Shown here one piece after another: positions 49,517-57,752 of a DNA stretch of 64,000 bases. This stretch comes from Micromonospora parathelypteridis (lineage in GTDB: Bacteria > Actinomycetota > Actinomycetes > Mycobacteriales > Micromonosporaceae): the NCBI RefSeq assembly GCF_014201145.1, contig NZ_JACHDP010000001.1, forward strand, positions 5,394,001-5,458,000, in the 5' to 3' direction. The translations under genes were made by a program, and so were the position numbers. Each line of letters opens with the position of its first letter. Within the stretch, counting starts at the first letter, position 1. The notes under the pieces were generated by a model. The model was not told where the DNA came from and made no database searches. It saw only the letters and a list, made by a program, of their open reading frames with translations.

Positions 49517-50483
49517 CGACCCGGGTCGACCGGGGTACGGACGGCGCCGGCGCGGACGGGGCTGGCTCTTCGTCGACCCGACCGGCGCCCCGGTCCGGGA
49601 TCCGGCCGTCCTGGCCCGGCTGCGGGAGCTGGTCATCCCTCCGGCCTGGCAGAACGTCTGGATCTCGCCGTACCCGAACGGGCACATCCAGGCGATCGGG
49701 ATCGACGCGGCCGGTCGCAAGCAGTACGTCTACCACCCGCTGTGGCGGGAGAAGCAGGACGAGGCGAAGTTCGACCACATGCTGGAGGTGGCCCGGCGGC
49801 TCCCCGTGCTGCGGGAACGGGTGGGGCGTGACCTGGACGGCCGAGGGCTGGGCCGGGACCGGGTGCTGGCCACGGTGGCCCGACTGTTGGACATGGGGAT
49901 GTTCCGGGTCGGCAGCGACCAGTACGCGGCCGGCGACGACCCGACGTACGGGGTGTCCACCCTGCGTCCCGAGCATGCCCGGTCCCGGGGCGGCTGCGTG
50001 GTCTTCGTGTTTCCCGCGAAGGGCGGCATCGAGCAGGTACGCCGGATCGAGGATCCGGAGCTGTGCCAGGTGCTGGTCAATCTGCGCCGTCGCCGGCGCC
50101 GCGCGGACCGGCTGTTCGGCTACTGGGACGGCCGGGAGTGGCGTGACGTGCGCAGCGACGAGGTCAACGGTTACCTGCGCGACGCCAGCGGTGGGGCGAT
50201 GACCGCCAAGGACTTCCGCACCTGGCACGCCACCGTCCTGGCCGCCACCGAGTTGGCCACCGCCGGTCCGGCCCGTTCGGTGACGGCCCGGCGTAAGGCG
50301 GTGGTCGCCGTGATGCGCGCGGTGGCCGAACTGCTGGGCAACACTCCGACGGTGGCTCGTGCGTCGTACGTGGATCCGCGGGTGGTCGACCTCTACCACG
50401 ACGGAGTGGTGGCGTCGGTGGACCCGCGGGCGCCACGCGAGGAGGCGGAGCGGCTCGTCCTGGAGTTGCTGGAGGAGGCCTGA
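49500..50483 (+). CDS. DNA topoisomerase IB
   Basis: A 327-residue poxvirus-type topoisomerase that relaxes supercoils through a 3'-phosphotyrosine. The N-terminal domain has IPPAWQNVWISPYPNGHIQA and GRKQYVYHP; the catalytic domain has LLDMGMFRVGSDQYA (Arg), FPAKGG, KDFRTWHATVLA (Arg-His) and the nucleophile region SYVDPRVVDLYHDG. It overlaps the last glycosyltransferase gene by 17 bp and is probably read from the heptose operon's promoter, an unusual pairing. Confidence 0.93.
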   Translation: MRLRRSDPGRPGYGRRRRGRGWLFVDPTGAPVRDPAVLARLRELVIPPAWQNVWISPYPNGHIQAIGIDAAGRKQYVYHPLWREKQDEAKFDHMLEVARRLPVLRERVGRDLDGRGLGRDRVLATVARLLDMGMFRVGSDQYAAGDDPTYGVSTLRPEHARSRGGCVVFVFPAKGGIEQVRRIEDPELCQVLVNLRRRRRRADRLFGYWDGREWRDVRSDEVNGYLRDASGGAMTAKDFRTWHATVLAATELATAGPARSVTARRKAVVAVMRAVAELLGNTPTVARASYVDPRVVDLYHDGVVASVDPRAPREEAERLVLELLEEA

Positions 50484-50500
50484 CCGGCCCACCGGGCGGC

Positions 50501-50524
50501 CGCCCGCCGCACGCGCGGCGGGCG
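50501..50524. terminator. Bidirectional terminator
   Basis: CGCCCGCCGC (50501-50510) and GCGGCGGGCG (50515-50524) form a 10-bp stem with a 4-nt loop just after the topoisomerase gene. It closes the heptose operon. Confidence 0.8.
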
Positions 50525-50595
50525 CCTCGCCGCGGCCCCCGTTGGCGCGTTCCAACCTTGGCCCGCTGTGCGGGCGGCGGTAGGCCGCGTTGGTG

Positions 50596-51630
50596 TCAGT
50601 CTGCCGGTAACGAGTTGACCATGGACGCCGCGCGGTTGACGATCCGCGCCGGATGCGAACTGCCCTCGCGATGCTCCTGCGGGCTCATCCCGTACGCCGC
50701 CCGGAACACCCGGCTGAAGTGGGCCTTGTCGGAGAAGCCCCAGCGCGCCGCGATGGTCTGCACAGGCTGGTTGCGCAGCGCGTGGTCGGACAGATCGCGC
50801 CGGCATCGGGTCAACCGCAGATCCCGGATGTAGGACGCCACCGTGATGTCCTCGGCCTCGAACAGCCGGTGCAGCGACCGCACCGAGATGTGGTGGGCGT
50901 CGGCGACGACCTGCGGGCTGAGCGTCGTGTCGCCGAGATGCCGGTGGACGTACGCCTGCACCTGGGCGAGGAGCGCCCGGCGGCGGACCTCGGTGGGCAC
51001 CGCGTCCTCGGCGACCAGGTGTCGGCCGAGCATGGTGGTGGCCAGGTCGAGTCCGACCGCGCCGAGCCGGCTGGCGTCGGCGGCGTGGTACTGCTCGGGG
51101 TGCCGGGTCACCTGCAGCAGGAACTGCGCCAGCAGCGCCCCGATCCCCTCGCTGCCGGACATCCGGCCACCGTAGAGCGCGGCCATCCGCTGTGGCGGCA
51201 GCGGCAGCGCGGCGTGCGGAATCATCATGACGATCGAGGTGGCCTGGTCCTTCTCCGGCTCGGTGGCGTGGTGGCCGAGATCGTGCGGCCGGGAGTGGTC
51301 GTAGAAGGTGAACTCGCCGGCGCGGATCTCGCTCTGTCGGCCGTCCTGGCTGGACGTGCCGACGCCGCAGATGGTGAGGGCGAGCATGTACAGCTCCGGG
51401 TCCGATTGGCGGATCAGCTTGGGGGTCCGGGTGGCCTCCAGCGACGGGTAGTCGTAACTGATCAGCTGGATCGGGCCGAGGTCGACGAAGTCGGCCCGGG
51501 CGACGAAGTCGTGGTCGTGCGCGGACCGGACCCGCATCGGCGCCGACGTGCGCGCGACCAGGTCGAGCCACATCCCGAACCGTTCGCTCGGCGGCAGGAG
51601 GGTCGTGTCGAGGGTTTCCCTGTGCAGCAT
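50596..51630 (-). CDS. AraC-family transcriptional regulator
   Basis: A 344-residue regulator: an N-terminal AraC-binding-like sensor domain (about 10-200, FTFYDHSRPHDL) and a C-terminal double helix-turn-helix (about 235-330; LSPQVVADAHHISVRSLHRL, IAARWGFSDKAHFSRVFRAA YGMSP in two parts). It begins 9 bp after the TetR-family gene, with its ribosome site GAGGAAA across that stop codon, so the two regulators are coupled. The target is unknown. Confidence 0.9.
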   Translation of the reverse strand: MLHRETLDTTLLPPSERFGMWLDLVARTSAPMRVRSAHDHDFVARADFVDLGPIQLISYDYPSLEATRTPKLIRQSDPELYMLALTICGVGTSSQDGRQSEIRAGEFTFYDHSRPHDLGHHATEPEKDQATSIVMMIPHAALPLPPQRMAALYGGRMSGSEGIGALLAQFLLQVTRHPEQYHAADASRLGAVGLDLATTMLGRHLVAEDAVPTEVRRRALLAQVQAYVHRHLGDTTLSPQVVADAHHISVRSLHRLFEAEDITVASYIRDLRLTRCRRDLSDHALRNQPVQTIAARWGFSDKAHFSRVFRAAYGMSPQEHREGSSHPARIVNRAASMVNSLPAD

Positions 51631-51639
51631 TGTGTTTCC

Positions 51640-52401
51640 TCAGGCCGCTCGCCGGTGGATCAGGGCCTCGATGCCGTCGAGGATCCGGTCCAGGCCGAAG
51701 GTGAACTCGTCGTCCGGGTCGTCGTCCTGGTCGAGTACGCCGGCGGTCAGCACCCGGTGCAGCGCCGGGAAGCGGGCCGGGTCGATGAGCCGAGCCACCA
51801 TCCGGCTGTACGCGGGCATCATCTCGCCCGGTTCGAGCCCGGCGGCCCGGCTGCCCTCGGTGACCTGGGCGGTGAGCGAGGCCTCGTTGCGGATGTATCC
51901 GGTGATCAGTAGGAGCACGGAAATCTTCTCGCCCTCGGCCAGGGTGGTGTCGTCGAGGCAGCGCAGCCCGTCCTCCATCCAGCCGAGCTGCTGCGGGGTG
52001 ATCGGCGGTCCGGTGATCGGCACGTGCAGCAGCCAGGACCGGTGCCGCAGCACCTCGTGCTCGGCCCAGGCCCACCGGGTCAGGCCGGCACGCCAGTCGG
52101 CCTCTGGCGGGGGCGGGCCGGGCGGCGGGCCGTACCCGGTGTCCACCATGAGCATCAGCAGCTCGTCCTTCGAGCCGACGTAGCGGTAGAGGGCCATGGT
52201 GGCGGCGCCCAGCTCCTTCGCCACCCGGCTCATCGAGACGGCCGCCAGCCCGTCGGCGTCGGCCACCCGGACGGCGGCGTCCACGATGGTGGGCACGCTC
52301 ATCTGGGGCCGGGGGCCCTTGGGTGGCCGTTCCCGCAGCCCCCAGGCGCTCTCGATGGCCGGTGGGATCACCGGTCCGCTGTCGTCTGTCCTCGCCGCCA
52401 C
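51640..52401 (-). CDS. TetR-family regulator with C-terminal TetR_C-type domain
   Basis: A 253-residue repressor. The helix-turn-helix is at about 40-85 (LAAVSMSRVAKELGAATMAL then YRYVGSKDEL), preceded by a disordered extension; the rest is a ligand-binding helical domain. GTG at 52401 with AGGAGG four bases upstream is preferred to ATG 52422. It is divergent from a DHA2 efflux gene with two phased palindromes in between, so it most likely represses that pump and itself until a drug binds. Confidence 0.92.
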   Translation of the reverse strand: MAARTDDSGPVIPPAIESAWGLRERPPKGPRPQMSVPTIVDAAVRVADADGLAAVSMSRVAKELGAATMALYRYVGSKDELLMLMVDTGYGPPPGPPPPEADWRAGLTRWAWAEHEVLRHRSWLLHVPITGPPITPQQLGWMEDGLRCLDDTTLAEGEKISVLLLITGYIRNEASLTAQVTEGSRAAGLEPGEMMPAYSRMVARLIDPARFPALHRVLTAGVLDQDDDPDDEFTFGLDRILDGIEALIHRRAA

Positions 52402-52430
52402 ATTTCCTCCTTGCCTCGCCATCCTAGTTC

Positions 52431-52467
52431 TGCGTATGGTCTACGCATTACAGCGTACGACCTACGC
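52431..52467. promoter_or_regulatory. Tandem TetR operator-like palindromes
   Basis: TGCGTA-N5-TACGCA (52431-52447) and GCGTA-N5-TACGC (52453-52467) share the form GCGTA-N5-TACGC. Their starts are 21 bp apart, two helical turns, so dimers would sit on the same DNA face. They lie between the TetR-family and efflux genes. Confidence 0.75.
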
Positions 52468-52483
52468 AGAAGGGAACTGGATC

Positions 52484-54070
52484 ATGACGAAGATGACCAC
52501 ACCGGCACCGCAGGCGGGCCGGCGGGAGTGGATCGGGTTCGCGGTGCTGATGCTGCCGCTGCTCCTGGTCTCGATGGACGTGTCGGTGCTCTACTTCGCC
52601 GTCCCGTTCATCAGCGAGGAGTTGCGCCCCACCGGCACCCAGCAGCTCTGGATCTTCGACATCTACGGCTTCGTGCTGGCCGGGCTGCTCATCACCATGG
52701 GCGCTCTGGGCGACCGGATCGGCCGACGCCGGCTCCTGCTGATCGGCGCCGCCGCGTTCGGGGCGGCGTCGCTGCTGGCCGCGTACGCCGACAGCGCCGC
52801 GACGCTGATCGCCGCGCGCGCCGTCCTCGGCGTCGGCGGGGCCACCCTGATGCCCTCCACGCTCGCCCTGGTGCGCAACATGTTCCACGACGCCAAGCAG
52901 CGCGGCACCGCGATCGGCATCTGGACCGCCACCCTCACCGGCGGCATCGCGATCGGCCCGGTGCTCAGCGGCATCCTGCTGGAGCACTTCTGGTGGGGCT
53001 CGATCTTCCTGATCAACATCCCGGCGATGCTGATGCTGCTCCTGCTCGCCCCGGTCCTGGTGCCCGAGTTCCGCAATCCCTCGACCGGGCGGTTCGACCT
53101 GCTCAGCGCCGTACTGTCCCTCGGCGCGCTGCTGCCGGTGATCTACGGCATCAAGGAGATGGCCCGCGACGGCGTCAACCCGGTGCGGGTGCTCGCCATC
53201 GTCGGCGGCCTGCTGGTGGGCGCGCTGTTCCTGCACCGGCAGCGGACCCGGGCGTACCCGATGGTCGACCTTGCGTTGTTCCGTCGTCGCGGCTTCGCCG
53301 GGTCGCTCGCGGTCAACCTGCTGGCGATGTTCGCCCTGGTCGGCTTCGCCATCTTCACCACCCAGCACCTCCAGTTGGTGCTCGGCCTGAGCCCGCTGCG
53401 GGCGGCACTGTGGAGCCTGGTGCCGTCGCTGGCGGTGGGCGGGATCGCGCCGGCCGCCGCCGCGCTCGCCCAGCGCGTCGAGCGGGCGTACCTGATCGGT
53501 GCGGGGTTCGGGATCGCCGTGCTCGGCTTCGCGGTGCTGACCCAGGTCACGCCGGAGACGCCGCTGTGGTTGCTCCTCGTCGGCGCGAGTGTCTACGCGG
53601 GCGGTCTGGTGATGGTGATGTCACTCGTCACCGAGCTGGTCCTCGGCGCGGCGCCGCCCGAGCAGGCGGGTGTCGCGTCGGCGCTTACCGAGTCCAGCAG
53701 CGAGCTGGGCGGCGCGCTGGGGATGGCGATCCTCGGCAGCGTGGGCGCGGCGGTCTACCGCCGCGAGATCGTCGACGGCCTGCCGGCCGGGTTGCCCGCA
53801 GAGGCCGGTGACGCCGCCCGGGAGACCTTGGGGGGTGCGCTCGCGGTGGCGCAGGGGCTGCCGTCGGAGCTGGCCGACGCGGTGCTGCAGGCCGCCCGGG
53901 TCGCGTTCACCGACGGGCTGCACCTCGCCGCGATCGCCGCCATGGTGGCGATGGTGCTGGGCGCGGTCACCGCGCTGGTCGCGCTGCGCGGCGTCCGGCC
54001 GGCCGACCCCGCGGCGCTGGCCGCTGAGCCGACCGACCGGGCCGGTACGTCGTTGTCGGTCAGTCGGTGA
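52484..54070 (+). CDS. DHA2-family MFS drug efflux transporter
   Basis: A 528-residue transporter with 14 predicted helices, the EmrB/QacA type. LDxT-like motif: SMDVSVLYFAVPFI; motif A GDRIGRRRLLLIGA; motif C GIAIGPVLSGIL after WTATLTG. AAGGGAA stands before the ATG. It is divergent from the TetR-family gene and shares its operator region, so it is an inducible multidrug exporter. Its last 11 bp overlap the convergent gene. Confidence 0.93.
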   Translation: MTKMTTPAPQAGRREWIGFAVLMLPLLLVSMDVSVLYFAVPFISEELRPTGTQQLWIFDIYGFVLAGLLITMGALGDRIGRRRLLLIGAAAFGAASLLAAYADSAATLIAARAVLGVGGATLMPSTLALVRNMFHDAKQRGTAIGIWTATLTGGIAIGPVLSGILLEHFWWGSIFLINIPAMLMLLLLAPVLVPEFRNPSTGRFDLLSAVLSLGALLPVIYGIKEMARDGVNPVRVLAIVGGLLVGALFLHRQRTRAYPMVDLALFRRRGFAGSLAVNLLAMFALVGFAIFTTQHLQLVLGLSPLRAALWSLVPSLAVGGIAPAAAALAQRVERAYLIGAGFGIAVLGFAVLTQVTPETPLWLLLVGASVYAGGLVMVMSLVTELVLGAAPPEQAGVASALTESSSELGGALGMAILGSVGAAVYRREIVDGLPAGLPAEAGDAARETLGGALAVAQGLPSELADAVLQAARVAFTDGLHLAAIAAMVAMVLGAVTALVALRGVRPADPAALAAEPTDRAGTSLSVSR

Positions 54071-54563
54071 GCACGTGCGCGAGCCGGTCACGGAAGCGCC
54101 GCTCGGAGTCGCTGACGGACTCGCCCCCGATGCCCAGCAGCCCACCACTCGACGCGGCGCCCACCACCTGCTCGGCGATCTTCACGAGCCAGTGCTTGTA
54201 CGCGCCGGCCTCGCCCTCGTCGACGCGGCCGGCCAGCAGCGCGGCGGCCTGGCCGGCCCGCTGCAGCACGTCGTCGATGAGCGCCCGCGGGTCGTCGGGC
54301 GCGATGACCGGCAGCTCCGCCCCGGTCTCCGGGTCACCGACCCGGGTGACGATCTCGCCGGCCACGGCGGCGACCAGCGGGCTGGCCGACTCCCGGCCGG
54401 CGGAGATGGTCTCCAGCCCGGCCGCGGTCTCCGCCATGGTCCGGCGGGTGCCGTCGGACTCGGCGGCGCTCGCCGCGGTCAGAACCGACTGCGGCAGGCC
54501 GACCAGCAGCCCCCACTCCCCGTCGGAGAAACCGAACCCGGTGTACGCCGGCTGCTCGATCAC
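54060..54563 (-). CDS. Conserved hypothetical protein
   Basis: A 167-residue, soluble, helical protein without recognised domain. It begins near VIEQPAYTGFGFSDGEWGLL and has an Ala/Glu-rich middle and a C-terminal HWLVKIAEQVVGAASSGGLL. The pattern of a TerB-like helical bundle is possible but not supported by clear motifs. GTG at 54563 with AAGGGG seven bases upstream is used; ATG 54599 is the alternative. Confidence 0.75.
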   Translation of the reverse strand: MIEQPAYTGFGFSDGEWGLLVGLPQSVLTAASAAESDGTRRTMAETAAGLETISAGRESASPLVAAVAGEIVTRVGDPETGAELPVIAPDDPRALIDDVLQRAGQAAALLAGRVDEGEAGAYKHWLVKIAEQVVGAASSGGLLGIGGESVSDSERRFRDRLAHVLTD

Positions 54564-54651
54564 GGCAACGCCCCTTCCGCCCTGCTCTGCTTGGTCCATC
54601 GAAGCTCTGCTTGGTCGATCCACCGGGCTCCACGTCGGTGCCCGGGTCAGG

Positions 54652-56283
54652 CTAGTCCAGGGTCAGCAGGCCCTGTTCGGACACCACGCGCACCGACAAC
54701 GTCTTGTACCCGACCTCATCGAAGAGAACCGTCATCTTGTCGTCCTCGTAGCCGAGCACCATGCCTCGCCCCCACTCCGGGTGTCGCACCTGGCTGTGCA
54801 CCGGGAACGGCCCGACCGCGCCCTGGTCGGCGACGCTGGTGCCGGCATGGCAGTTGTCGCAGTGCCCGCAGACCTCGGTCATCTGCTCGCCGAAGTAGGC
54901 CAGCAGGGTCTGCCCCCGGCAGGCGCTGGTCTCGGCGAAGGCCCGCATCATGTCGGTGCGGGACCGGGTCACCGTCTGCTGGCGCTCCGCCTCGCCCAGC
55001 GCCGCGGCGGCGGCGTCGGTCGGGGTGGGGGAGTAGCGGGGAGCGCCGATGCGCTGCCGGGCCCGGGGCTCGGCCGCGCCGACCTGCTCCAGCAGGGAGA
55101 GATACTGGCCCAGCTTGCGCGGCCCGAGGCCGGTGGTCTCACGCAGCTCGGTCTTGGTGGCCGGCTTGCGCCGCAACAGCGCGGCCAGGTCGCGCAGCTC
55201 GTCGGGGTCGGGCAGGCCACCGCTGAAGAACCGTTGCAGGCCCACGTCCTCGGCCTGCCAGAGCAGCAGCACCCGGGCCGGCTGCCCGTCGCGCCCGGCC
55301 CGGCCGATCTCCTGGAAGTAGCTGTCCGGGGAGTCGGGCAGCGCCATGTGCACCACCCAGGCGATGTTCGGTTTGTCGATGCCCATGCCGAACGCCGAGG
55401 TCGCCACCATGATGGGGACCTGGTCGGCGAGGAACGCCTCGTGCAGCTCGGCGCGGGCGCCGGCCGGCATTCCACCGTGGTAGAACTGCGCCGGGAAGCC
55501 GGCGTCGGTCAACCGGGTGGCGAGTTCCTCGGCGGCGCGGCGGGTCGGCACGTAGATGATCCCGGGCCGGCCCTCGTCGCGCAGCAGCGCCATCAGGCGC
55601 CGCCAGCGGTAGTCCTCGGTGGGGCAGTGCGCCACCTCCAGGAACAGGTTGGGCCGGTCCAGCCCGGAGACCACCACCTCCGGCTTGCGCAGGCGCAGCC
55701 GGGCGATGATGTCGTCGCGTACCGGCGGGGACGCGGTGGCGGTCAGCGCCACCACCGGCGGCCGGCCGATGCCCTCGATCAGGTGCCCGAGCGCCAGGTA
55801 GTCGGGGCGGAAGTCGTGCCCCCAGGCCGAGATGCAGTGCGCCTCGTCGATCGCCACCAGCGCCGGCTTGAGCGCCGCGACCTCGGCCATCCGGTCGGGG
55901 TTGCTCAGCTGCTCCGGGGTGATGAACAGGAACTCCGCCCGGCCCTCGCGGATCTCGGTGATCGCCTGGGCCTGCTGGGTGGGCGACTCGTTCGAGCTGA
56001 TCCGCACCGCCCGCAGTTCCGGGCGTTGCCGCTCGTTGAGGGAGGCGATCTGATCCTGCTGGAGGGCCAGCAGTGGGGAGATCACCACGGTGGGGCCGGG
56101 GATCAGGCTGGCCGGAATCTGGTAGATGGCCGACTTGCCGGCGCCGGTGGGCAACACCACCAGGGCGTCCCGGCGCTTCATCACCGCGCGCATGGCGGCG
56201 AGTTGGTTGGGCCGCAGCGCCTTCCAGCCGAAGAGGCTCCTCGCCGCGCGGCGCAGCGTCATCGAGTGCGTGGACAGTTTCAT
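54652..56283 (-). CDS. recQ: RecQ-family ATP-dependent DNA helicase
   Basis: About 543 residues. The helicase core has LRPNQLAAMRAV (motif 0), VVLPTGAGKSAIYQ (I), IDEAHCISAWGHDFRPDY (II), ALTATA (III), and QEIGRAGRDGQPA (VI). A zinc-binding region (CRG...CGHCDNCHAG) follows. The HRDC domain is absent; a short SH3-like HPEWGRGMVLGYEDDKMTVL tail replaces it. ATG 56283 is the most family-like start; ATG 56337 is possible. It follows the F420-dependent oxidoreductase gene on the same strand. Confidence 0.9.
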   Translation of the reverse strand: MKLSTHSMTLRRAARSLFGWKALRPNQLAAMRAVMKRRDALVVLPTGAGKSAIYQIPASLIPGPTVVISPLLALQQDQIASLNERQRPELRAVRISSNESPTQQAQAITEIREGRAEFLFITPEQLSNPDRMAEVAALKPALVAIDEAHCISAWGHDFRPDYLALGHLIEGIGRPPVVALTATASPPVRDDIIARLRLRKPEVVVSGLDRPNLFLEVAHCPTEDYRWRRLMALLRDEGRPGIIYVPTRRAAEELATRLTDAGFPAQFYHGGMPAGARAELHEAFLADQVPIMVATSAFGMGIDKPNIAWVVHMALPDSPDSYFQEIGRAGRDGQPARVLLLWQAEDVGLQRFFSGGLPDPDELRDLAALLRRKPATKTELRETTGLGPRKLGQYLSLLEQVGAAEPRARQRIGAPRYSPTPTDAAAAALGEAERQQTVTRSRTDMMRAFAETSACRGQTLLAYFGEQMTEVCGHCDNCHAGTSVADQGAVGPFPVHSQVRHPEWGRGMVLGYEDDKMTVLFDEVGYKTLSVRVVSEQGLLTLD

Positions 56284-56356
56284 CGAGGGCCGGAGGTACC
56301 CGAGCCCGTGACCGCCGAAACGCGTTCCGACGATCATGGCCCGACTGCTGCGGGGC

Positions 56357-57307
56357 TCAGCGGAGGCGGGGCAGGACCTCGCGCTGGTAGAGGTCGAACA
56401 GGCCCTGGTAGCGCGGGCCGGTGTTCGCCACGTAGAGCTCGTCGAAGCCGGCCTTGGCGTACTGGCCGATCTTCTCCAGGTGGGCGTCGACACTGTTGCC
56501 GCAGACGAACGCCTCCTTCAGCATCTCCGGCCTGACCAACTCGGCGGCCTGCTCGAAGTGTCGCGGTGAGGGGAGCACCTGGGACAGCTCACCCGGCACC
56601 CCGGCGTTGGGCCAGCGCTCGTACGCGATGCGCATGCCCTCGTCCTCGCTGTCGGCGTACGCCGCCTTGAAGCCGGCCTGGCACGGCTTGTCACCGCCGC
56701 CGTTCTCGCGGAAGCGGCGCACCATCTCGCCGTCGGGCAGGGTGCTCACGTAGCCGTCGCCGATCCGGGCGGCCAGGTCGATGGCCTTCGGCCCGAAACC
56801 GGAGACGTAGATCGGCGGGGGCGTGTCGGGCCGCGTGTAGATGCGGGCGTGCGCCACGGTGTAGTGCTTGCCGTGGTGGTTGACGAAGTCACCGGTCCAC
56901 AACTTCCGCAGCACCTCGACGGACTCCTCCAGCATCTCCAGCCGGACGTCGGCCTGCGGCCAGACGTCGCCGAGGATGTGTTCGTTGAGCGCCTCGCCGG
57001 TGCCGACGCCGAGCACGAAACGTCCGCCGTGCAGCACCCCGCTGGTGGCCGCGGCCTGGGCGATCACCGCCGGGTGGATCCGCAGGGTCGGGCAGGTCAC
57101 CGCGGTGGTCACCGGCAGTGAGCAGACCTGGCTGAGCGCGCCGATCATCGACCAGACGAATGGGCTCTGGCCCTGCGCGTCCACCCAGGGGTGGTAGTGG
57201 TCGGAGATCCACAGCGCCTCGAAACCGGCCCGCTCGGCACCGCGCGCCTGGTCCAACAGCTCGGCTGGCGTGAACTCCTCACTGGACAGGAAGTATCCGA
57301 TCTTCAT
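56357..57307 (-). CDS. F420-dependent LLM-class oxidoreductase
   Basis: A 316-residue TIM-barrel flavin-like enzyme. It has MKIGYFLSSEEFTPAELLDQ, the WISDHYHPW segment, TAVTCPTLRIHPAVIAQAAA (cofactor region), GVGTGEALNEHILGDVWP and YVSGFGPKAIDLAA. This matches the G6PDH-related F420 family (TIGR03557-like). It uses cofactor F420, consistent with an actinobacterium. AAGGGGAG lies before the ATG. Substrate unknown. Confidence 0.92.
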   Translation of the reverse strand: MKIGYFLSSEEFTPAELLDQARGAERAGFEALWISDHYHPWVDAQGQSPFVWSMIGALSQVCSLPVTTAVTCPTLRIHPAVIAQAAATSGVLHGGRFVLGVGTGEALNEHILGDVWPQADVRLEMLEESVEVLRKLWTGDFVNHHGKHYTVAHARIYTRPDTPPPIYVSGFGPKAIDLAARIGDGYVSTLPDGEMVRRFRENGGGDKPCQAGFKAAYADSEDEGMRIAYERWPNAGVPGELSQVLPSPRHFEQAAELVRPEMLKEAFVCGNSVDAHLEKIGQYAKAGFDELYVANTGPRYQGLFDLYQREVLPRLR

Positions 57308-57406
57308 TTTCTCCCCTTCGGCACGCGGACCTGCTGTTGGGCAGAGCCGTACCCCGGCCGGGGTCGGTCACACCGGTCCGCCGGGGTGTCGATCGGCGGG
57401 TCGTGC

Positions 57407-57532
57407 TCAACGCCGGCCGAACATCGCCCGGATCGCGGCGAGCAGCAGCAGGGCGCCGACCACCAGGCCGAGCAGGCGTACGCCGGGGATGTCGGCCGGG
57501 CTCGTCGCGTCGGCCAGCAGGGCGGGGTCCAT
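57407..57532 (-). CDS. Small single-pass membrane protein (41 aa)
   Basis: A minus-strand frame of 41 codons from ATG 57532. The product has one hydrophobic helix, LLGLVVGALLLLAAIRAMFG, ending in RR, and an acidic N-terminus. GGGAGAG stands 9 bases before the ATG. It is located between the F420 gene and the next region without overlapping another gene. No family recognised. Confidence 0.55.
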   Translation of the reverse strand: MDPALLADATSPADIPGVRLLGLVVGALLLLAAIRAMFGRR

Positions 57533-57671
57533 CCCCGCACTCTCCCGGGGAGCGCGCCGTCGGGCAACTGTAAGGTTTATTGACTATTGAATCGCCCGGT
57601 GTGACCATGGCAGGACCGCCGGCCGGTGGCGGTGCGCCGAGGGCGCGCGAGAGATGGGGTACGGGGGCCGC

Positions 57672-57752
57672 ATGAGCGAGCGCAACCAACAGGTCGACGG
57701 GGGCGCATCGACGCCGGTGACCGACGCCAACCGCCAGGAGGGGGTGGCGTGA
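57672..57752 (+). CDS. 26-aa upstream ORF coupled to the GH3 gene
   Basis: A short ORF from ATG 57672 (MSERNQQVDGGASTPVTDAN) whose stop overlaps the GH3 GTG start as GTGA. GGGGG lies upstream. It may be a leader peptide that couples translation of the next gene, or chance. Confidence 0.35.
   Translation: MSERNQQVDGGASTPVTDANRQEGVA

Noticed and set aside
41760..50483. Classical LPS core biosynthesis
   Set aside because: No lipid A, KDO or HldD genes are present and the organism is clearly a GC-rich actinobacterium.
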